From: Acetobacterium wieringae
GTDB lineage: Bacteria > Bacillota > Clostridia > Eubacteriales > Eubacteriaceae
Direction of reading: 5' to 3'
Length of the DNA: 64,000 nt
NCBI RefSeq assembly: GCF_001766835.1
Contig: NZ_LKEU01000027.1
Span: 310,001 to 374,000 of the forward strand
Positions within the stretch are counted from its first letter, which is position 1. Each line of letters begins with the position of its first letter. A program made the position numbers and the translations under genes. The notes beneath the pieces were generated by a model. That model was not told where the DNA came from, did no database searches, and saw only the letters and a list, made by a program, of their open reading frames with translations. Positions 58,991 to 64,000 of the stretch are shown here, piece after piece.

Positions 58991-59766
58991 TTGACAGCCA
59001 TGCTCATATTGACGATCAGAAATTTAACGAGGACCGGGAAGCGGTGCTGGAAAACGCCCGGGCTGCCGGAGTGGAGTTGATCATTAATCCCGGTGCGGAT
59101 GAAGCCTCCAGCTTCCGGGCCGTGGCCATGAGTGAAAAATACCCGATGGTTTATGCCACTGTGGGGATTCATCCACATGATGCCAAGGATTACGACGCTC
59201 ACAAACACGATGCTCTGTTAAGGGAATGGGCAAAAAAAGAAAAGGTGGTGGCGATTGGCGAAATTGGTCTGGACTACCACTATGACTATTCCCCCCGGGA
59301 TGTCCAGCAGGAGGTCTTTATCCGCCAGCTGATCATCGCCAAAGCGGTGGCGCTGCCGATTGTGATTCATAACCGGGAATCGATGGAGGATATGATTAGG
59401 ATCTTAAAGGAATATTTTGCGCCGGAGTACGGTGGCATCATGCACAGCTACAGTGGCTCGGTGGAAATGGCCAAGGTCTTTCTGGAGATGGGCTTTCATC
59501 TATCGATTTCCGGGCCACTGACCTTCAGCAACGCCCGGAAACTGCCGGAAGTCGTCGCCATGATGCCCTTGGAGCGGTTACTGATCGAAACCGACAGTCC
59601 CTATCTGACACCCACCCCGCATCGCGGCAAACGGAATGAGCCAGCCTATGTGGGTTTGGTGGCGGCCGAAATTGCCCGGATCCGGGGGATGGCGGTGGAA
59701 GAGGTGGCCGAAATTACCACCTGTAATGCCAAAAGAGTGTTTGGTATCAGCGAAAAGACGAAATAA
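58984..59766 (+). CDS. tatD: TatD-family metal-dependent DNase/hydrolase
   Basis: This 260-residue TIM-barrel enzyme shows the family's metal ligands in order: DSHAHID, AIGEIGLDYHYDYSP (Glu), VIHNRES (His), MHSYSG (His) and ETDSPYLTP (Asp). TatD proteins are nucleases involved in DNA repair and quality control, or aminoacylase-like hydrolases. It overlaps cca by 7 bases and ends the three-gene unit. The start ATG 58984 follows AAAGGAGATACACAA. No terminator is visible before the tRNA promoter 30 bases later, so read-through into the tRNA is possible. Confidence 0.94.
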   Translation: MLIDSHAHIDDQKFNEDREAVLENARAAGVELIINPGADEASSFRAVAMSEKYPMVYATVGIHPHDAKDYDAHKHDALLREWAKKEKVVAIGEIGLDYHYDYSPRDVQQEVFIRQLIIAKAVALPIVIHNRESMEDMIRILKEYFAPEYGGIMHSYSGSVEMAKVFLEMGFHLSISGPLTFSNARKLPEVVAMMPLERLLIETDSPYLTPTPHRGKRNEPAYVGLVAAEIARIRGMAVEEVAEITTCNAKRVFGISEKTK

Positions 59767-59797
59767 ATAAAAAAAGCAAATCAATTATTCATTTTCC

Positions 59798-59826
59798 TTG
59801 ACAATCAATGTAAATTCAGATAAAAT
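59798..59826 (+). promoter_or_regulatory. Promoter of the tRNA-Gln gene
   Basis: TTGACA (59798-59803) and TAAAAT (59821-59826), 17 bases apart, lie 34 bases before the tRNA. Confidence 0.85.
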
Positions 59827-59859
59827 GTTTAGCGTACCTTCGGGACAGAAAATGAATAA

Positions 59860-59934
59860 AGGGGTATCGCCAAGCGGTAAGGCAATGGACTCTGACTCCA
59901 TCACTCGCAGGTTCGAATCCTGCTACCTCTGCCA
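59860..59934 (+). tRNA. tRNA-Gln (anticodon CTG), with encoded CCA
   Basis: It is 75 bases long. Acceptor AGGGGTA pairs with TACCTCT (one G-U pair). The D arm is around CGCCAAGCGGTAAGGC. The anticodon stem ATGGA / TCCAT holds the loop CTCTGAC, so the anticodon is CTG, reading CAG. The T arm is GCAGGTTCGAATCCTGC. The discriminator G is followed by CCA. Confidence 0.96.
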
Positions 59935-59944
59935 AATGAAAGCT

Positions 59945-59980
59945 AACCTGCTTTTTAAGATACCTTAAAAAGCAGGTTTT
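59945..59980 (+). terminator. Terminator after tRNA-Gln
   Basis: A perfect 15-bp stem starting AACCTGCTTTTT with a 4-base loop, then four T. Confidence 0.88.
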
Positions 59981-60037
59981 GTTATATCTGTGCAGCTGGA
60001 AAGACCCGTTGCACAAAGTAATAATCAGGAGAACAAG

Positions 60038-60247
60038 ATGACGGATCAGAAAATCAGCGCTTTTGATATTTATGAGTATTTGCCGCATACCAACTGTAAA
60101 AATTGTGGTGAAAATAACTGTATGGCTTTTGCTGAAAAACTGCTGCAGGGTAAAAAGAACATTGGCGGCTGTTCAGCCCTTAGAGGTGACCAGTATGAAA
60201 AAAACCGCCAGGAAATTCAGACACTGATCGATGTAACCAGAGACTAA
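60038..60247 (+). CDS. Mini iron-sulfur protein with a CFeSP-type [4Fe-4S] domain
   Basis: The protein has 69 residues. The motif HTNCKNCGENNCMAFAEKLL with a later GGC gives C-x2-C-x4-C-x16-C, the spacing of the PF04060 FeS domain found in the large subunit of the corrinoid iron-sulfur protein and in reductive activators of acetogens and methanogens. The rest is a helical, charged tail. It may pass electrons to a corrinoid or other protein, but no such partner gene is present here. ATG 60038 follows CAGGAGAACAAG. It is a single-gene unit with a tRNA terminator before it and a 17-bp stem terminator right after. Confidence 0.87.
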   Translation: MTDQKISAFDIYEYLPHTNCKNCGENNCMAFAEKLLQGKKNIGGCSALRGDQYEKNRQEIQTLIDVTRD

Positions 60248-60293
60248 AGAGCGGGCAAACAATCAGCATTGTTTGCCCGCTCTTATCTTTTTT
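60247..60293 (+). terminator. Strong terminator after the mini iron-sulfur gene
   Basis: A perfect stem of about 17 bp (AAGAGCGGGCAAACAAT and its complement), loop CAGC, then ATC and six T. It starts at the stop codon. Confidence 0.9.
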
Positions 60294-60404
60294 AGTATAA
60301 TCTAAATATCGATACAAAGAAATGATCCCGACTCGTCTGATGAAGATTGACCTGTGGTAAGCGGGATTGGCCAACGAAAGAATCAGGTCAGCAAGGGAGA
60401 AGAA

Positions 60405-61091
60405 ATGGAAAACCAAAAAAACCGGATTTTTATCGCCGATGTCCGCAGCTTATCTAAACCCCACCGTTTAGCAGCAGCCCTGAGGGCGGTATCAACAGAA
60501 CGGCAGAAAAAAGCCCGGCGGTTAAAAACCCCGGCAGCCAAGGCGCTATCGGTGGGTGCTGAAATATTATTGCAAAAGGCGGTAGCCCAGAGTTATGGTA
60601 TCGATGGACCACTTATGCTTTCGGCCGGAGCAGCTGGTAAACCATGGCTGGTTGATTATCCGGAGATTTGCTTTAATCTCTCCCATTCCTGCGATTATGT
60701 GGTCTGCGGTCTGGGTTCCCGACCGGTGGGGGTGGACATTCAAAAAATGGCTCAGCCGAAACTAAGGCTGGCTAAACGTTTTTTTGCCCCGAGTGAAGTA
60801 GACTGGCTCCTGACTTTGCCACAGGAAAAACAGCAGCAGGGTTTTTATGATCTCTGGGCGCTAAAAGAAGCGTATATGAAATACACTGGCAAGGGCTTTG
60901 CTTTACCGCTACATACTTTTGCGATCGATTGTCACCGGGAAACGGCAATAACCGCCGCAACGGCTAGCATCTCTGAAGGGGATAGAATATCCGTGGTGAT
61001 TAAAAATTATCCGGAGCTGGAAGGTTATGTTATCTGGGCTGTCACGGATACAGGTGCTTTTCAGGAGTGTCTGGAATGGATCACATTATAG
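60405..61091 (+). CDS. 4'-phosphopantetheinyl transferase (Sfp type)
   Basis: This 228-residue enzyme moves the phosphopantetheine arm of CoA to carrier-protein serines. The family motifs are LSHSCDYVVCGLGSRPVGVDIQ, in which the GVDIQ Asp binds Mg2+, and DLWALKEAYMKYTGKG, with the Glu/Lys pair. The Sfp/AcpT type serves fatty-acid, polyketide or peptide carrier proteins; no such gene lies nearby. An upstream extension of the frame lacks a site, and ATG 60405 follows AAGGGAGAAGAA. It ends 10 bases before the first chromate-transporter half. Confidence 0.92.
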   Translation: MENQKNRIFIADVRSLSKPHRLAAALRAVSTERQKKARRLKTPAAKALSVGAEILLQKAVAQSYGIDGPLMLSAGAAGKPWLVDYPEICFNLSHSCDYVVCGLGSRPVGVDIQKMAQPKLRLAKRFFAPSEVDWLLTLPQEKQQQGFYDLWALKEAYMKYTGKGFALPLHTFAIDCHRETAITAATASISEGDRISVVIKNYPELEGYVIWAVTDTGAFQECLEWITL

Positions 61092-61101
61092 GAGCGAATT
61101 A

Positions 61102-61695
61102 ATGGGAATATCAACAAATCAAAAGGAAAAACTGCAAACCCTGTTCATTACCTTTTTTAAAATCGGTCTGTTCACCTTTGGTGGCGGTTATGCGATGATC
61201 CCACTGATCGAATACGAAACAGTCGAACGGCATCGGTGGATAAAAAGCGAGGATATTCTGGATATTTTTGCCATCGCCGAAGCCACCCCCGGAGTCATTG
61301 CCATCAATACGGCAACCTTTGTTGGTTACAAAGTGGCTGGTTTTTGGGGTTCTTTGTTGGCAACCCTTGGGGTGGTGATTCCGTCCTTTACAATTATCAG
61401 TGTAATTGCTCTGTTCTTCCAGGAGTTTCAAAGCCTGGAATGGGTAGGGTATGCCTTTAAAGGGATTCGGGCCGGGGTTATTGTGTTAATTCTGGGGGCG
61501 GTGGTTAAAATGGGCAAAAAGGGGGAGTACACACCCCTGACGGTGTTGATCTTGATGCTGGCCTTTTGTCTAGCTTCCTTTACTGACATCAATGTCATTT
61601 ACCTGTTACTGGGTGGTGCTGTATCGGGCCTTTTATATCAGGTCTGGTTAAACCGAAAACAAGCGCATGATAAACGTGACGAGGTGAAAAAATGA
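61102..61695 (+). CDS. Chromate transporter (CHR) family, half-size protein 1
   Basis: This 197-residue membrane protein has about six helices. The family's N-terminal signature FKIGLFTFGGGYAMIPLI is followed by EATPGVIAINTATFVGYKVAG and a PSFTIISVIAL segment. Full-length ChrA has two such halves; Firmicutes often carry them as two short genes that pair. The next gene is the second half and overlaps by 4 bases (ATGA). Reported substrates are chromate and sulfate, and the true substrate here is not known. The ribosome binding site is AGGAGCGAATTA. Confidence 0.92.
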   Translation: MGISTNQKEKLQTLFITFFKIGLFTFGGGYAMIPLIEYETVERHRWIKSEDILDIFAIAEATPGVIAINTATFVGYKVAGFWGSLLATLGVVIPSFTIISVIALFFQEFQSLEWVGYAFKGIRAGVIVLILGAVVKMGKKGEYTPLTVLILMLAFCLASFTDINVIYLLLGGAVSGLLYQVWLNRKQAHDKRDEVKK

Positions 61696-62276
61696 TGTAT
61701 CTCGATTTATTTATCACCTTTTTCAAAATCGGCTTGTTTACCATCGGCGGCGGATATGCGATGATTCCGCTGATTCAGCAGGAAGTGGTGGCTCACGGAT
61801 GGCTGACGCTATTGGAGCTGACTGATTTTATTGCCGTGGCGGAATCGACTCCGGGGCCCTTTGCGGTAAATATTGCCACCTTTGTGGGCATGGAGATGGG
61901 GGGGCTTCCGGGAGCACTGACCACCACCACAGCGGTGGTGTTGCCTTCATTTATCATTATTTTGCTGATTGCCAAAGCGTTTACCAACTTTCAGCAGAAC
62001 AAATGGGTGCAGGGCGCTCTTTATGGAATGCGACCGGTGGTAATCGGGTTGATTGCCTCGGCAGTATTGCTGTTGATGTCCAGTGGGTTTATTGGTCATG
62101 AGGCCAAAATTCACTCGGTCAGCGATTTCTTTGCCAGTCTCCAATATCTGGAAATTATTATTTTTAGTATTGGTGTCTTTGTCTATTTCCGCTACAAACT
62201 CCATCCGATCAAACTGATTCTGATCTCTGCGGCCTTGGGGATGTTGTTTTTTGGGGTAGTGCCGATGTTTTATTAG
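61692..62276 (+). CDS. Chromate transporter (CHR) family, half-size protein 2
   Basis: This 194-residue membrane protein has about six helices. It shows FKIGLFTIGGGYAMIPLI, DFIAVAESTPGPFAVNIATFVG and PSFIIILLIAKAF, parallel to the preceding half. The two CHR halves are expected to make an antiparallel heterodimer, as in other short-chain pairs. The start overlaps the stop of the first half, and GAGGTGAAAAA supplies the ribosome binding site. ATG 61692 and ATG 61695 are both possible. A terminator follows. Confidence 0.92.
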   Translation: MMYLDLFITFFKIGLFTIGGGYAMIPLIQQEVVAHGWLTLLELTDFIAVAESTPGPFAVNIATFVGMEMGGLPGALTTTTAVVLPSFIIILLIAKAFTNFQQNKWVQGALYGMRPVVIGLIASAVLLLMSSGFIGHEAKIHSVSDFFASLQYLEIIIFSIGVFVYFRYKLHPIKLILISAALGMLFFGVVPMFY

Positions 62277-62282
62277 GTACCG

Positions 62283-62317
62283 AGATCTACTGCTATGCAG
62301 TAGGTCTTATTTTTTTG
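62283..62317 (+). terminator. Terminator after the chromate-transporter pair
   Basis: AGATCTACTGC / GCAGTAGGTCT (one G-U pair), loop TAT, then TA and a T-run of about seven. Confidence 0.9.
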
Positions 62318-62371
62318 TCAAAAACGCCGATGCGATTTTGGCAGAAATGACTTAAGGAATAATTAAAAGGG

Positions 62372-62384
62372 TGTGATGATCACA
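62372..62384. promoter_or_regulatory. Short palindrome upstream of the flavinylated membrane protein
   Basis: TGTGATGATCACA is a perfect 6-1-6 inverted repeat about 90 bases before the gene. It could be an operator; I recognise no regulator with certainty. Confidence 0.35.
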
Positions 62385-62473
62385 GAAACATCACAAAAGC
62401 ATGATATATTAATGAAATTGACACAAAGATGTCATAATCGCCTGCTATGATAAATAAAAAAGGAGGAATTGAG

Positions 62474-63379
62474 ATGACTGTTATCATTAATGTATTAACG
62501 GCCTGGCTAAGCGTCATTTTTGCCGCTTTGTTGGCCATCATCTACTTATTGCGAATTGTCAATAAGGGCACCAGAAAAAATGAATTCATCGCAAAAATCA
62601 ATCGAAATCTGAGAAATTCACATAAAACCATGGGAATCGCTTTTGTGATCACCGCCTGTGTTCATGGGTTCTTTTCCTCGGGAGCAATTCTGTCATTTAA
62701 CTTTGGAACCCTCTGTATGGTCATGGGAGTTCTGTTGGGACTAACCTATTTTCTCAGAAAAATGCTGCGGGGTAAGTGTGCCTGGATTAAACCACACCGC
62801 TGGTTAACCGTGGTACTGATTGTTTTTCTGGGGGTTCATCTTTGGGAGGTTGGCGGAATCATGGGCCCAGAAGCTTTTTTTAACAGTTCGTTAAAGGAAG
62901 TGGAGGCTTCGGTGGAAAAATTATATGGCACAAAAACGGTTTCGGCGACAGCCGCTGATCAGAGCAATTCCGTAACCACAGAAAATTCCAGTGCATCGAC
63001 AACGGAAAGCACCCCGGTAACGACACCGGATGCCTCGGTGACCGATACGGTGGTGACCAAAGCCAATCTATTTTTGGGCAGCGTCGATTTGCAGGATGGC
63101 ACCTATACCGGGGTGGCCGAAGGTTACGGACCGGAGCTGACCGTTAGTGTGACGGTGGCTGAAAATGTGATTACTGATGTGTCGGTGGTTTCTCATAATG
63201 AAAACAATGTCAAATATTATGGCAAGGCCATTGATGCGGTACCGGCCGCCATCATTGCCGCCCAGACTCCGCTGGTTGATACCGTTTCCGGGGCAACCTA
63301 CACCTCAACGGGAATTATGCAGGCTGTTATCAATGCGCTGGAGCCAGCCGTGATTTCGGGAACCTTACCCAGCCTGTAA
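62474..63379 (+). CDS. Membrane cytochrome-like protein with covalently flavinylated FMN-binding domain
   Basis: The protein has 301 residues. Four hydrophobic helices in residues 5-140 contain two His pairs, in NSHKTMGIAFVITACVHGFF and KPHRWLTVVLIVFLGVHLW, which could ligate b-type hemes as in ferric-reductase-like proteins. A Ser/Thr-rich linker (about 160-200) leads to an FMN-binding domain (210-298) with DTVSGATYTSTG. This fits the DxxSGATxxT/S acceptor motif to which ApbE attaches FMN through the Thr. The domain faces outward. A role in moving electrons across the membrane, for instance to extracellular acceptors, is inference. ATG 62474 follows AAAGGAGGAATTGAG. Confidence 0.85.
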   Translation: MTVIINVLTAWLSVIFAALLAIIYLLRIVNKGTRKNEFIAKINRNLRNSHKTMGIAFVITACVHGFFSSGAILSFNFGTLCMVMGVLLGLTYFLRKMLRGKCAWIKPHRWLTVVLIVFLGVHLWEVGGIMGPEAFFNSSLKEVEASVEKLYGTKTVSATAADQSNSVTTENSSASTTESTPVTTPDASVTDTVVTKANLFLGSVDLQDGTYTGVAEGYGPELTVSVTVAENVITDVSVVSHNENNVKYYGKAIDAVPAAIIAAQTPLVDTVSGATYTSTGIMQAVINALEPAVISGTLPSL

Positions 63380-63628
63380 GATGGTAAAGTTGATGTTAGT
63401 CACCACGAATAAAAAATCAGAATAACCTGTTTAGACAATTGAAAGTCTTTTCAGTTGTGGTCATAAACGACAAGACACCCCTGTTCTTTAAGTTTCTTAA
63501 CGAATGAAATTTAAAGAACAGGGGTGTTTTTTAATATAAAATTATTTCAATATTTAGGCAAAAAGAGGGTAACAATATTTAAAAAGCGCAATTTGAGTTT
63601 AGTTAAAAAATTTTAAGGAGGGTCAGAC
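63380..63628 (+). other. Intergenic region holding a very long terminator hairpin
   Basis: Aside from the terminator at 63475-63532 I see an AT-rich stretch leading to the next start, with no clear promoter. Confidence 0.5.
63475..63532 (+). terminator. Long-stem intrinsic terminator
   Basis: A perfect 17-bp stem (63475-63491 with 63511-63527) extends by 5 more pairs, one of them G-U, to a 9-base loop, followed by six T. Confidence 0.93.
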
Positions 63629-64000
63629 ATGCCGAAAATGTCAAATATTGAAACGATCAAACAGAGGGAACAGCCCACTCTGGTTATTCGAACGATTACC
63701 AGGGTCGAAGAATTGCCGCAGTTAATCGGTGAGAGCTACGGAAAGATTGTTGCCTATCTCAACGAGATCGGGGAATTGATGACTGATGTACCATTTGTTG
63801 CTTATCATAACATGGATATGCAGCAACTTGATGTAGAAATCGGATTTCCGGTCGCCAAACCATTTCCCGGACAGGGCGATGTCAAACCGGGCCTGATTCC
63901 GGAAGGAAAAACCATCTTTTGTATGTATCGGGGGCCTTACGCCGAAATGGAACCGGTTTATGGGGAGATGGCACAATGGTTTGAGACCAATCACTGTCAA
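63629..64000 (+). CDS. GyrI-like / AraC-effector-binding domain protein (3' end outside window)
   Basis: It is open from ATG 63629 to the window end, 124 codons. The ribosome binding site TAAGGAGGGTCAGAC is strong. The sequence LVIRTITRVEELPQLIGESYGKIVAYL, in two parts, is followed by VPFVAYHNMDMQQLDVEIGFPV and KTIFCMYRGPYAEMEPVYGEM. This is the SOUL/GyrI-like small-molecule-binding fold that occurs alone or attached to AraC/MerR regulators; here it starts near the N-terminus, so it is likely a stand-alone GyrI-like protein. Ligand and role are unknown. Confidence 0.82.
   Translation, partial: MPKMSNIETIKQREQPTLVIRTITRVEELPQLIGESYGKIVAYLNEIGELMTDVPFVAYHNMDMQQLDVEIGFPVAKPFPGQGDVKPGLIPEGKTIFCMYRGPYAEMEPVYGEMAQWFETNHCQ

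Noticed and set aside
1..64000. CRISPR array, insertion sequence or prophage
   Set aside because: No evenly spaced repeats, transposase or phage genes were seen anywhere in the window.

Overview
The window looks like chromosomal DNA of an acetogenic, anaerobic, low-to-mid GC Firmicute of the Eubacteriaceae, most like Acetobacterium. The evidence is strong AGGAGG-type ribosome binding sites, TTGACA/TATAAT promoters and many U-tract terminators, together with a mini-ferredoxin related to the corrinoid iron-sulfur protein, a cobalamin-riboswitch-controlled alpha-ribazole salvage pair, MetA/MetY sulfhydrylation and ferredoxin-fused nitroreductases. The genus is an inference. There is no insertion sequence, prophage or CRISPR array. 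Nearly all genes look intact, and both window ends cut a gene.

Layout. 1-1.8 kb: the tail of a CobW-like gene and a dihydrolipoyl dehydrogenase. 1.8-5.3 kb (minus): a Trk potassium-uptake operon with two TrkA-type subunits, a 33-residue membrane peptide, TrkH and an anchored OB-fold protein. 5.4-8.0 kb: a cysteine-rich flavoprotein and the DUF6323/DUF6179 pair. 8.1-16.8 kb: a promoter, a leader containing a terminator, a TPR gene and kdpFABCDE. Two potassium importers therefore lie within 4 kb of each other.

17-39 kb is dominated by cyclic-di-GMP signalling. There are seven GGDEF proteins, five of them with HD-GYP and one with EAL. Interleaved are an iron alcohol dehydrogenase, a thiouracil-desulfurase-like DUF523/DUF1722 protein, a cupin, a double-CDGSH protein, a UvsE-type UV endonuclease with a DUF1722-like tail, an orphan CheR and a hybrid kinase with two receivers. 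Several of the signalling proteins are mosaic paralogues of one another.

39-49 kb holds separate units: carbonic anhydrase, an inhibitory-type serpin lipoprotein, UppP, a ferredoxin-nitroreductase, FetAB-like ABC genes, methylthioribose kinase, a small lipoprotein, and metY-metA (minus) behind a promoter and palindromic operator.

49-57 kb is aromatic and folate metabolism. The aroF-tyrA unit is preceded by an unannotated 40-residue leader peptide packed with Tyr, Phe and Trp codons and followed by an intrinsic terminator, which is the form of a ribosome-mediated attenuator. An aromatic-exporter-like gene follows. Next come the cobalamin riboswitch with cblT-cblS (minus) and the pabA-pabB-pabC operon.

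57-64 kb has HDIG hydrolase-cca-tatD, tRNA-Gln(CTG), the mini-ferredoxin, a phosphopantetheinyl transferase, a split chromate-transporter pair, a flavinylated membrane cytochrome-like protein and the start of a GyrI-like protein.

The points I consider most worth attention are the aromatic leader peptide, the shared DUF1722-like tail on UvsE and the TudS-like protein, the 33-residue Trk-operon peptide, and the dense c-di-GMP cluster.
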